DNA of 64,000 bases. Origin: Ipomoea triloba. Its lineage: Eukaryota; Streptophyta; Magnoliopsida; Solanales; Convolvulaceae. Location: contig NC_044916.1 of NCBI RefSeq assembly GCF_003576645.1, positions 15,781,793 to 15,845,792 on the forward strand. The letters run 5' to 3'. The notes under the pieces are model-generated. The model saw nothing but the letters and a program-made list of their open reading frames with translations, did no database searches and was not told the DNA's origin. The position numbers and the translations under genes are program-made. Every line of letters begins with the position of its first letter. The first letter of the stretch is position 1. Of the stretch, positions 22,015 through 32,350 are shown piece after piece.

Positions 22015-22415
22015 CTAGAATCGAGTCAACCTAGGTTTGTTAAGATAAGCTTAAGTTACTGTGTCACCCTAACCCAAGTGTAAACCTTTCGGAACAGAAT
22101 CGGAGCTGGTGGCTGGATAGCGGTACATGGGATCACCTATCATTGCTGCATATAATCTTGAAAATTGTGTATTGTGTGATATAATCTCTGCTAATGATCG
22201 TATGTGTTTGTTGTTAGTAATTGTGATTGTTTGATGATTCGAAGAGTAGGATACACTATTGACTATAGTGCCCTACTGTAGCACTTTGTTGATAAATGTG
22301 GTAAAGTGAGTAGTGACGTTGTAGTATAGTAATTGAGTAGATACGATGCTGCGTTCGGGGTGGTTAGGTTGCGAAATTCTAACCCTTTTGGAAGCTGATT
22401 GCTTGTTCAGTAGAT

Positions 22416-23837
22416 ATGCCTCCTAGACCAGAAACACGTAGTCCTGCGGGCAACGAAGAAACCTCTACCATAGATCGCATGGTGCAGATGATGGAAAGAA
22501 TGGCTGAGTTCATGATGGCTCAGCAGGCTCCAGACCAAAATCAAGTTCAACCCCGAGTAGATTATGCTAAAGCAATAGCCAGCAGACACCCTCCGACCTA
22601 TGCCGGAGAAGAAGATCCCGTGGTTCTGGAAGAGTGGATCAGAACATTTGACAAGTTGTTGGACGCAGTAAACTGCCCTGCGGATCAGAGAATATCCTCG
22701 GCTGTGTACTACCTCACAAAGGCTGCGGACAATTGGTGGACTACAACTGGGCCTGATCTTTTGCAAGAACCAGACTTCGACTGGGAAGACTTCAAAACAA
22801 CATTGAGGGCTCAGTTTTACACTGAAAGAATTCGAGGAATTAAATGCGAAGAATTTCTAAGGCTGAGACAGAAAGGGGCAAGTATTCAGGAGTACTATGC
22901 AAAGTACATAGAACTGCTAAGATTCGCCCAGGATATCGTGCCGGATGACGTGAGTAAGGCCAGAAGATTCGTGCGCGGCATGGACTGGGATAACCGAAGA
23001 GCCCTTGCACCGTTTATGTGTTCGACCCTGAAAGAGGCATATGAACGGGCGTCGGACCATTATCAAGTGCACCTGGATCAGCAGGAGGTGTACGGCCGAA
23101 ACAAGAGAAAGGCCGAGGTGCAGCAGGGGAAATCGAAACTTGAAGGCAAGAAACCAAACTTTGGAGAAGCCAGTAGCAGGCAAGGAGAAAGAAAGGGGGA
23201 AGTAATCCAAGTAAGGGGTTACCCATGTCCACGGTGTGGGAGGATCCACCCTGGTGAAAACTGTCGAGGGGAGAAACTTACATGCTTCCAGTGCGGCCGA
23301 GTGGGGCACACACAAAGGAACTGCCCTATTCAACTACGGCGCTATCTGAATCCACCCCTGAATCTGAATCAAGGGGAAGGGTTTACTGGAGAACCGAGGC
23401 AGGGACAATTTAGCGGTGGAAATGGCAGAGGGAATAATGTCCCACAAGTAAGTCAGGGGAGACCGTCGAGTGTTGCTTCCAATATTACCAACAATAGAGG
23501 AAAACAGCCAGTTGGGACCAGCAATTCAGGAAGCCAGGAGAGAATTTTCGTTGTCAATAGCGCCCAGGCTCAAGCAAGCGACACCGTTGCTGGTACCTTC
23601 CTAATAAACTCTGTGCCTGGTTTAGTTCTATTTGATACAGGAGACACGAATTCTTTCATCTCTTGTATGTTTGCTGATAAATTGGGGTTAAGATCTGCTA
23701 CTAGGTTAAACCTTAACGTAATGACTGCCTCAGGACTAGTAGTAGCTTGTAAGAACATATATGAGAAGGTTTCTATAGAGATAGCGGGGGGGTTAACTGT
23801 CCCGGGAATCTTATTCGGTTTGAGTTGGAAGGTATAG
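22416..23837 (+). pseudogene. Gag-protease ORF of element A
   Basis: The 473-codon frame holds a retrotransposon gag (capsid) domain at about residues 65-170 (VVLEEWIRTFDKLL, YYLTKAADNWW, EEFLRLRQKG). Two CCHC zinc knuckles follow near residues 270 (CPRCGRIHPGENC) and 290 (CFQCGRVGHTQRNC). An aspartic protease begins near residue 390 with LFDTGDTNSFIS; the usual DTGA/DSGA has Asp in the third place, which may harm catalysis. Gag packages element RNA; protease cuts the polyprotein. The frame shifts near 23808 (one base short by comparison with element D), ending in an aberrant tail, so pol is no longer in frame. Confidence 0.85.
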
Positions 23838-24469
23838 ATGTGGTATTGGGAATGGACTGGTTAGCGAAATATAAAGCTAGGATAGCTTGTAATGGAAAGA
23901 AAATTCTGTTAAGAGGACCGAAAGGGAAAAGGGTTTCATATCGAGGAATCGAGAAGGAGCCCGAACCAAAACTGATGACAATGCGTAGGCTGAGAAAATA
24001 CGCACAAAAGGGGTATGGAGTGTACCTCTGTCTGGTGCAGGATATGGAAGTAGAAAAACTGGAGATCAGTCGGATCCCAGTTGTGTGTGAATTTCCGGAC
24101 GTGTTTCCCGATGATCTTGCGGGAATGCCCCCTGAAAGAGAAGTGGAATTCACCATTGACCTGATGCCAGGAACATCACCTATTTCCAAAGCACTTTATA
24201 GAATGGCGCCCAAAGAAATAGAGGAGTTGAAAGTTCAACTAGGAGAACTGGGGAGAAAAGGATTTATTAGACCCAGTGTATGGCCCTGGGATGCACCGGT
24301 GTTATTTGTGACGAAGAAGGATGGGAGTTTTAGATGGTGTATCGCTTATAGGGAACTGAATCGAGTCACAATTAAGAATAAATACCCATTGCCCCGAATT
24401 GATAACCTATTCGACCAGTTAAGAGGAGCGGGCGTACATAGATTTGATTGTCTATTTGTGCTTGATTAA
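23825..24469 (+). pseudogene. Element A protease end and truncated reverse transcriptase
   Basis: In a different frame from gag this gives the end of the protease ([19 protein letters not shown]), the linker to RT ([19 protein letters not shown]) and the RT N-terminus ([40 protein letters not shown]). The sequence breaks off at QLRGAGV, before the first catalytic Asp; RNase H, integrase and any chromodomain are gone. The remaining ~15 residues are unrelated. Confidence 0.85.
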
Positions 24470-24535
24470 CTGTTGTATATTGAATGTCTTGATGTGTGGT
24501 TGTATGACTGGCTGTGTTGAGACCTTATGTGTTAG

Positions 24536-24578
24536 GAAGGAAGTTTCGGGGACGAAACTATTCCTAAGGGGGGTAGGG
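24536..24578 (+). other. Polypurine tract region of element A
   Basis: GTTTCGGGGACGAAAC is an inverted repeat typical of the 3' end of Tekay/Del elements; AAGGGGGGTAGGG follows and abuts LTR start TGTAATACC at 24579. Confidence 0.75.
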
Positions 24579-24985
24579 TGTAATACCCCGAAATTTTAAA
24601 CCCAAAATTTCTTTTTATTAAGATTATCTCGGATTTATTATTAAATCCAAACATTTTCAAAAAATATTTCGTTATAATTATGTACCTTTCAAAACAAAGG
24701 TTGTTTCGCGAACTCTGGACCAACGTATTTCGAATCAAGTTATTGTTTTAAAAGGGGTCCAGATGTTGTTTGAAATTAACCTATTGTAAAATTTTTATCT
24801 CAAAGGATTATTTTGTGCAAAAATATTTATATTAATATTTTTGGTACCAAGCTTATGAGATAAGATTCATCCATATTTTATTATTATTATTAGAAATATT
24901 ATTATTATATAGATTTGGATGGATAAGTATCTATATATATTATTATTATATTTACAATTGTGGATAATCATCCATATTTTATAAC

Positions 24986-25021
<36 letters not shown>

Positions 25022-26226
25022 GTATGTAATATTACGTATATGTATATATATGATAAGGATGAAGAAATGAAGTTCATTTCTTCATTCCCCTTCACTGCAA
25101 TTCCATTTCGTGAGAGAAAAAGAGAGAGAGAGAGGGAGAGAGAGAGAGAGAGAAGCAAAATTTCAAGCTTTGATCGCGATTTGTTCAGTAAAATTTATAT
25201 TTAATCGGTTAAAAGTTATGTTTTTACTCCTAGTTCATAGTTTTGGGTAGAATTTTGTTGAACCATAATTGTATTATTGTGTTTTATGTTAGGATTTTAA
25301 GAGCAAAGGTTGAATCCCGAGCTTCAATCTTCGAATTTCTTGTGTTTGTAGTGAGATTGAGGTAAGTTACCCCTCAAGTTGGAATTATAGCTACTCAAAG
25401 TAGGTAATTGGTGAATTAATTTCCAATCCATGAAGTTGTATGTAATTTATGAACTTTTTGCGTATTGGACATGTTGTACATAAAAATTAGGAGTAATATA
25501 TATAAATATATATATTGTATGTGTGTGCAGCGTGATATATATATATATATTATGTATGTAGGGGATATATATATATATATATATGTTATGTGTGTTGTGG
25601 GGTATATAAATATATTACGTATGTGTGTGTGATATAATATATGTATATAGGTAGTAGTAAAATACATATTATATATATACTATATATATATACCGTAACA
25701 TATATATATTGTTGAAAAATATAGGTATTATCCATATACATTATATCATGTACCCTATACCTATTATATATCTATATTATATATTATATTATCAATTACA
25801 TGCTATGGATATATATTATATTATGTACCGTATGTATAGGATATATATATATATATATATATGAGTATAGGTAGTGTATGTGAACTATGTGTTGTGAACA
25901 TGAATAAGTAATAAGTGCGTTGTGAGTATAGAAAAGAATTTGATAGTGTAATCATGCCATGTTGGTTGTTGTCGTGATATGTGGAATTATGTACCACGTG
26001 TTGAATACATATGTTAATGAGTGTATAAGTAGGAAAGTTGAGCGTATTGTCGGAACAAGAATAGTGAATGTTTAAAATGAATAAAACCTTAGTTTCAAGA
26101 AGTTACGAGGACCTTGTTGTCTTTTTACCTCGGGCTATAATTACCGAAGGTCGTCATTGATATATGTACGGTTGTATTCGTACTTTGGCGAAGTCTATTC
26201 GCCGAGTCTCTACGTCACTCATGTAT
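24579..26226 (+). repeat. LTR (3' LTR position of element A), interrupted
   Basis: It starts TGTAATACCCCG after the polypurine tract. Its overall plan resembles the other LTRs (a GTAAG donor at 25362 followed by CCCCTCAAGTTGG) but sequence is distant from 19744-21999. It contains (TTA)n at 24987-25020, a (GA)n run at 25115-25153 and long TA-rich arrays at 25495-25860. It is cut at 26226 by an inverted LTR. Confidence 0.65.
25495..25862 (+). repeat. TA-rich microsatellite tract
   Basis: Repeated runs of (TA)n mixed with TATGTGTG and TACC words inside the LTR; low complexity. Confidence 0.85.
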
Positions 26227-27824
26227 TGTAACACCCCCAGATTTTCCATCATACTAAAAGGCATAATTAATCATAATTACTAATTTCCCAAAACGGAAGC
26301 GCATAAAATCCAGAGGTGCTACTCCACACCTAAGTTTATTACAACTTAGATGCTAAGGTAGTCTTTACATCTACTATCCTTATTAATACATACTATTACT
26401 GCCTTACATCCCAGTAATATACAACTCAAAAACCATAGTGATCTCTATCATCAAGAGTAGATCCATTTTCTCTTCTATCGCTCTCGGATATCAAGATCTA
26501 TTCCATACCTGAAATTCATTTGGAAAACAGAATTAGCACATAGTGCTAAGTAATCCCTACCCCACCGTGTAAAATCATGGTTTTGGAAAATAGTTTTATT
26601 CTTTGTTTTCGAAAAACAGTTCATTTCACATGATAACCCATTTTCAACAAGATTTCTCATATAAGAGATATTCATTTCCTCATTATTGTTTCAAAGAAAA
26701 TATGTGCCAATAATCACAATTTCCACCTGTATACACAATATCATACTCATAATCATACCCATACTCATACTCGTACTCATAATCATATAAACATTTAAAT
26801 AGAAATAACCAGCTTTTACCATAATAACGTTAAAGATATTCCGATTAACACCACAATTTCCTTCTCGTTTCCACCACCTCACCACAACCTAGTTATTCCA
26901 ACTAGGGGAAGCAGATCTAGGACCTTTAGTGTGCACACCCCTTGTCGGGATTCCAAGCCCGCAGGTTAGTCACTAGCTCTAGTAACCCTGGATCTGTTTC
27001 TACAAGGTTACTCAACGTGGTTAACACCAATCACTTCAGGGCCCAATGTTTGTGAATCCATTGTGAATGTTAAAAGGAATAGTCTCCAACCTCACACCAT
27101 AATTTCATTTTATCTCATTCTTTACTTTCTCACATAACACACTTTAAATAGTATAAACCTACCTTCGTGTATGGTGTTGTCTCTCAAAACATTTTGCTCA
27201 ACACATTTCCCATCATCACACTACACATATGTATATATGCATTTAACATAACATTTTCCACATTTATGCATACTCACATAAAGTACACATACCGCACATA
27301 TATACAGAGATACAACCTTTATTTAATTATACATATATACTCATATATGTACATATATATATATAGTTTAAACACACACACATCACACGTGTATATATAT
27401 ATATATATATACTACACACATAAATATATATACTACACGTATATACATAGGTTTCATATACATAATACCACCTCCTTATAAGAAAATTTCAGCTTGGCGC
27501 AGTCTGAAAGATTGAGCCGGTAAAGATAGTTCCCGAACTCTTTTTCACTTGAAATTTTTATGGTAGAACCCTAACTCATAGTACTTGATGTCCATAAAAA
27601 GTTTTGGTCATTTTGGTTCACGAATTAACACAGAAAATTCCATTTTTTCCCTTGGCAGTGTGCTGTCCGGAATTTTCTTCTCTCTGGACCAGTTTTGGAA
27701 AATAATTCGGAAACCATACTTATACTACTCCAAAAATTATGAAATTTTATATGTAGGTTCTACACTTATAAAACTACATGTATATAAAAAAATATTGGAT
27801 CAAAATACTTTACCGATTTTTCCC
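26227..27824 (-). repeat. Minus-strand LTR piece, left arm of an inverted repeat
   Basis: Reading the minus strand, the LTR ends at 26227 with GGGGGTGTTACA. The first 657 bp (26227-26883) are the reverse complement of 28423-29079 with only a few base differences and no net indel. Further right, 27480-27820 matches 56160-56510 (TTTTGGTCA, CAGTGTGCTGTCC). It stops at the N (27825). Confidence 0.8.
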
Positions 27825-27825
27825 N
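27825..27825. other. Single N: unsequenced join
   Basis: LTR orientation flips from minus to plus exactly at this base, so it probably stands for a gap of unknown size or a forced join. Confidence 0.8.
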
Positions 27826-29079
27826 ATTTTGAGGTTTAGTTTGAGATAAAATTTTTGGTTTCAAAATTTTTGGATTTAGATTATTTTCTACTGAGAATTC
27901 ATCTGTTTCAATCCCGGTCAGTATAAGCTAAGATATTTATTCTACTTACCACTAGAAAGTGACACATGTCACTAATTTTCACCATGTATTATTATTATAT
28001 TATTTTAGAGTTGATATAACTAGCTTAAGTCTTCAATTTTATCCATTTTCCCCTCAAAAATTCGAAATTTCCAAGAGGAAAACAAGAGAGAATATTTCAT
28101 CTTCATTCTTGAGTTCAAGCTTCAACAACTAGGGTTTTCCATATCAAGATCATCTTTGTTCTCTTTATATCCATACTTTATCAAGAAATTCATGAATATC
28201 ATGGTGGAAAAAGGTTTTGGTGGACATAAAGATTACCTTATCTTCTTGAAAATGTTATATACTTCCTAGGATTTGTAGGAAAATTTTGAGGTAAGAAAAT
28301 CCTATTTTACTGATTATTTTAGTATAGTTAGTGTTCTCAAGGATCTAATATTATGTATGTTGTGGATAATTTATGGATTGTGTAGAAGAACCAAAGGAAG
28401 TGGAAGAGTGAGCATCTAGAGGGGTGAGGTGGTGGAAACGAGAAGGAAATTGTGGTGTTAATCGGAATATCTTTAACGTTATTATGGTAAAAGCTGGTTA
28501 TTTCTATTTAAATGTTTATATGATTATGAGTACGAGTATGAGTATGGGTATGATTATGAGTATGATATTGTGTATACAGGTGGAAATTGTGATTATTGGC
28601 ACATATTTTCTTTGAAACAATAATGAGGAAATGAATATCTCTTATATGAGAAATCTTGTTGAAAATGGGTTATCATGTGAAATGAACTGTTTTTCGAAAA
28701 CAAAGAATAAAACTATTTTCCAAAACCATGATTTTACACGGTGGAGTAGGGATTACTTAGCACTATGTGCTAATTCTGTTTTCCAAATGAATTTCAGGTA
28801 TGGAATAGATCTTGATATCCGAGAGCGATAGAAGAGAAAATGGATCTACTCTTGATGATAGAGATCACTATGGTTTTTGAGTTGTATATTACTGGGATGT
28901 AAGGCAGTAATAGTATGTATTAATAAGGATAGTAGATGTAAAGACTACCTTAGCATCTAAGTTGTAATAAACATAGGTGTGGAGTAGCACCTCTGGATTT
29001 TATGCGCTTCCGTTTTGGGAAATTAGTAATTATGATTAATTATGCCTTTTAGTATGATGGAAAATCTGGGGATGTTACA
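27826..29079 (+). repeat. Plus-strand LTR piece, right arm of the inverted repeat
   Basis: Starts inside an LTR (GGTTTCAAAA and ATCTGTTTCAATCCCG resemble 20130-20180), has a GAG|GTAAG donor at 28291 and ends GATGTTACA at 29079 before a primer-binding site. 28421-28540 is repeated beyond the primer site at 29134-29253. Confidence 0.75.
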
Positions 29080-29081
29080 GT

Positions 29082-29093
29082 TGGTATCAGAGC
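29082..29093 (+). other. Primer-binding site, initiator Met tRNA
   Basis: TGGTATCAGAGC two bases after the LTR end. No gag or pol follows; the next LTR fragment begins within about 50 bp. Confidence 0.9.
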
Positions 29094-29133
29094 CTAGGTT
29101 GAACCTTTGGGAATCAGGTCGAAGACTAGGTTG

Positions 29134-29979
29134 TGGTGAGGTGGTGGAAATGAGAAGGAAATGGTGGTGTTAATTGGAATATTTTTAACTTTATTATGGT
29201 AAAAGCTGGTTATTACTATTTAAATGCTTATATAATTATGACTGTGATGATGAGTATGATTATGGAGTACCGATGAGAATTGGATTGTAATATGGACTGA
29301 AATTTATGATAAGGAGTAAGATTAAGGATGTTAATATGAATGGTGCTAGGAATCGATTGATTCATAAATGGTTGACTATGGGTTCGTACCATTATAATAA
29401 TAGTATTAAGAATGGATATATGTAGTGTTAGTGGAATTTATATAAGGGTATAACTAGGTAGATGGATTTCAAGTAAGAGACAGGTGAATGTTGATTCACT
29501 AAACACTTTTTGTACAAGTCTTCATTGTTAACTTATTTTCAGGTGAAATCTCATCAAATGGGTATAGTTACAAAACTCTCTTATGCGTGTTTTCAAACCT
29601 TTGTCTACTTTTAAATGACATTGGATTTCCTTACTTAGTCGTCGCGCTAACTACACTTCAATGTGTTCTTATCAGTTGCAGATTAGTGTGGACCCCTGTA
29701 GCCCAGCGAGCTCTGAACAGAAGGGAAGTACAAGTTGAGGTCTACTTTATCTTAGAATAGTTACTCTGGAAGGAGGACTTCCTTATGTATTAAGTTTGAT
29801 ATTGATGTTGTAGTTTGATGTTATTTTGAGGTTGTAAGTTTAGCCTTAACGTTTAGGTATAGGAGAGATACCTAAGCGTGGCGGTAACACCCAGTTTTCT
29901 GCTGGTTAGATGTAAGCTTCCGCGACGCATTAGCAGTGATTTTGTAATACAAGTAAGAGTTGAAAATTGGGGAGTTACA
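29134..29979 (+). repeat. LTR fragment of the 55075-57542 family
   Basis: It has the acceptor region (CGCGCTAACTACACTTC ... TTGCAG, ending near 29683) followed by ATTAGTGTGG instead of an ATG, then AGAAGGGAAGTACA and an LTR end GGGGAGTTACA at 29979. The same order is found in reverse at 55075-55400. Confidence 0.65.
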
Positions 29980-31385
29980 TGTATGGCTAGACTGTGGGGG
30001 TGTGCACACTTAAGCGTATTGACTCTGTTGTCTCCGGGTTGGTGTCATTTTAATGGACCTAGGCGGGGCCACACTAGGGGTCATTCTAATGAACCTTCGT
30101 CCAAGGGACCGAGAAGAGAATTTGGGTAATGACCGCAAGCCCAAGTTCCAGGTTCATTCGGTCAACCGACAAGGAATATTCAACATTTCCTATAAGGCCT
30201 CATACTTTGAAATGAAACTAAGTCGAGTTTTCATAAATAATGGTTGAATCAATGTCTATGATGAGATGTGTGATGTCTATGATGAGATGTGTAATGCTAT
30301 GATGAGATGTGCGATACTAGTTCCAAGAAACTAGACGTTTGCCGTTGAGAAATGGTATATCGTGAAGTTGTCAGGTATGGTTGTGGGAATTCGCGTGTGT
30401 AATGTGAATATGATGAACTTTATGCTTATTTGTTTATATTTTGGTAATTTACAAAAATGAAAGCATGTCATTTAATAGGACATTCTATGCTATAGTCCAT
30501 TGGTAAGTTAAAACATCTTTACCTATGAATGAGAAGCTTATGGGTTCTTACTTAGCCGTCGTGCTAACGGGTGCTTCATTGTTACCCTTTAACAGATGTC
30601 ATCCAGCAATGAGTCGTATAGTTCGGTAACTTCACCGAACTATAATGGCTCAGTTTTTGGATATGGAGTCTATGTACAGCATATGATAGGGGAGGACCCC
30701 TACGTACCCGGCCACACTCTGCTAGCTCCTGACGATTCCTTCTCACCATCCAGCTCTCTTGTGTCTCTGGTAGATGCTCATCTGGCTCGGTGGGGCTACT
30801 ACCCAATAGAAGTTTTACCGGGTGGCGACCCCCTAGAGTTCATTGTACATTACCCATATCTCTGGGATCCCACTCCTCCCGAGGGAGAATGGTCTATGGT
30901 CATTGTCACCGATCGCTCCTTGGATCACCTTAAGTGGTTTGAGGGCGAATGGCATCTAGTTTGGGGAGAGTTTGAGATCCCAGTGTATCGTATGATCTGA
31001 TAGGTGGTGGAGGTCAAGTCGGGATAGTCTAAAACTCTCTTTTTGTGTACATATTCTGCAGCAGTCTTAGTAGATCAATTGCCAAACTTGGGCATTGTGG
31101 TTGTATATATATGTATCTAAAGTATGTTTTGGGGTTCTAAGGATGTCGTTATCACTCCCATGAACCTATATATATATATATATATGTATATGTTTGGACT
31201 GTTTAACTTATACCTCTGTTGTCGAGTCAGATAGTTATGAGTTGTTACAGGTGTATGGGAAGCATGTGTAAGTCAGGAAAATTAGCCTGTGCACCTAGGG
31301 AGGAACCGCTAAAGGTTAGCCGGGTTCGACCTAGGTGTGGCGGTGATGCTCCCGGTTGTAGGGTTGACTAACTCGGGGTGTCACA
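29980..31385 (+). repeat. LTR 3' portion with intact embedded ORF
   Basis: 30513-31385 is about 99 percent identical to the end of the element A LTR; 29980-30512 is not. It ends GGGGTGTCACA and is followed by LINE sequence, not a primer site, so it is a 3' or solo LTR end. A small tandem repeat (CTATGATGAGATGTG, three units) lies at 30255-30315. Confidence 0.75.
30596..31000 (+). CDS. LTR-embedded small ORF, intact 134-codon copy
   Basis: I do not recognise this protein. It starts MSSSNESYSS, has an acidic Ser/Pro-rich N-terminal half and a conserved C-terminal half with YYPIEVLPGGDPLEFIV, YPYLWDPTPPE, LDHLKWFEGEWHLVWG and PVY. It lacks an obvious signal peptide or membrane segment. The start is chosen because ATG follows at once on a predicted 3' splice site (CAG at 30593-30595, branch CTAAC upstream). 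The C-terminal half is shared with the 156-codon ORFs at 49302-49772 and 61951-62421, where differences are mostly synonymous, so I infer it is or was a translated, constrained protein. It lies inside an LTR, not in the gag-pol region. Confidence 0.6.
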   Translation: MSSSNESYSSVTSPNYNGSVFGYGVYVQHMIGEDPYVPGHTLLAPDDSFSPSSSLVSLVDAHLARWGYYPIEVLPGGDPLEFIVHYPYLWDPTPPEGEWSMVIVTDRSLDHLKWFEGEWHLVWGEFEIPVYRMI

Positions 31386-31439
31386 AGATATTTGACAATT
31401 ATCTCGCAACTCAAAGGTAGAAACCGGAATAGAAACCTC

Positions 31440-32350
31440 GAACTACGAAGATTTCCATGATGGCAATTTGGGTGAGGTTACCGGACCTCCCGATGGAAAA
31501 ATTTCGGGATGACAAAATGTTGGAAAACCACTTAAATTGGATCGCACTACAGCGGCAAGGGAAAAAGGAAGGTTTGCAAGAGCGGCGGTGAAAGTTGATC
31601 TTGATAAACCTCTTATTTCTGAGGTTTGGGTGAGGAATGCAGTCCAAATCATCGAATACGAAGGTCTTCACATCGTCTGTTTCGGCTGTGTTGTCGTTTG
31701 GCATCATGAAGAAGACTGTCCGCATGGCAAAGGGAAAATACTAGAAAAACCTCCTTCGCCAACTTTGGAGCCAGAACAAGATAAGCCTAGATACGGCTCT
31801 TGGATGTTGGTATCTAGGAAACAAAAGCCAAAGGATAATTGCAAAAATCAACGTCAACCATAAAAATCCTGAGGTAGCTTTGCGGAGAAAAGGCAATCAG
31901 TTTGAAGCCTTGGTAACTCTACTGGAAACAGAGGAAGAAAACCCCAGAATACCTGCGAATAACAACCTTAATGCCGAAGGTGGTGGAAGCACTAAAGATA
32001 AGGCTCCTATCCCGGCCAATCCCTCCCAGAATATTCTTCTTCCAATACCTAGTCAACGTCACTCCTCTAATGCCATTACGCGTGGTCGTGGTGGTAGGCA
32101 ATCAGTTGGCAAGGGTAGAGGCAAAGGTTCTAGGACATGAGATGTTTCCTTTAATGCTGTGTTTAATATGACCAGCAGTTGGTTCGTGAATGTGGAAAAT
32201 ATTGCGATGTTCCAATTTAGTGGTCCTTCTTTACCTGCTAAGGAACATACCACTATGGTTAATCGTTTATTTGACATGGGATCATATTCTCGTTCTACGC
32301 CCGGGGAAGGAGGTGGCCAAACTTCCCTTCCCGTGAATACTTCTCCATGA
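31440..32350 (+). pseudogene. LINE 2 ORF1 (RNA-binding, CCHC)
   Basis: Broken frames encode the DUF4283/zf-CCHC_4 type ORF1 of plant LINEs: VWVRLPDLPMEKF in one frame, then LDRTTAAREKGRFARAAVKV, IIEYEGLHIVCFGC and a C-X2-C-X4-H-X4-C knuckle (CFGCVVVWHHEEDC). A low-complexity tail follows with stops at 31861 and 32138. The last stop TGA (32348-32350) overlaps the ATG of ORF2. ORF1 proteins coat the LINE RNA. This copy cannot make a full product. Confidence 0.75.

Larger units (their letters stand above)
19744..24578 (+). mobile_element. Element A: truncated Tekay/Del-like Ty3/gypsy element
   Basis: A 5' LTR (19744-21999), initiator-Met primer site (22003-22014), gag-protease ORF and start of RT are in canonical order. 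The pol is cut inside RT and followed after about 120 bp by a polypurine tract (GGGGGGTAGGG) and an LTR start. Some 2.5-3 kb of pol is missing. The LTR at 24579 is not a close match to the 5' LTR, so the right end may come from recombination with another element. Confidence 0.8.

Noticed and set aside
27167..27481. Tyr/Ile/Thr-rich 104-codon frame
   Set aside because: Translation of TA/CA microsatellite DNA in an LTR.
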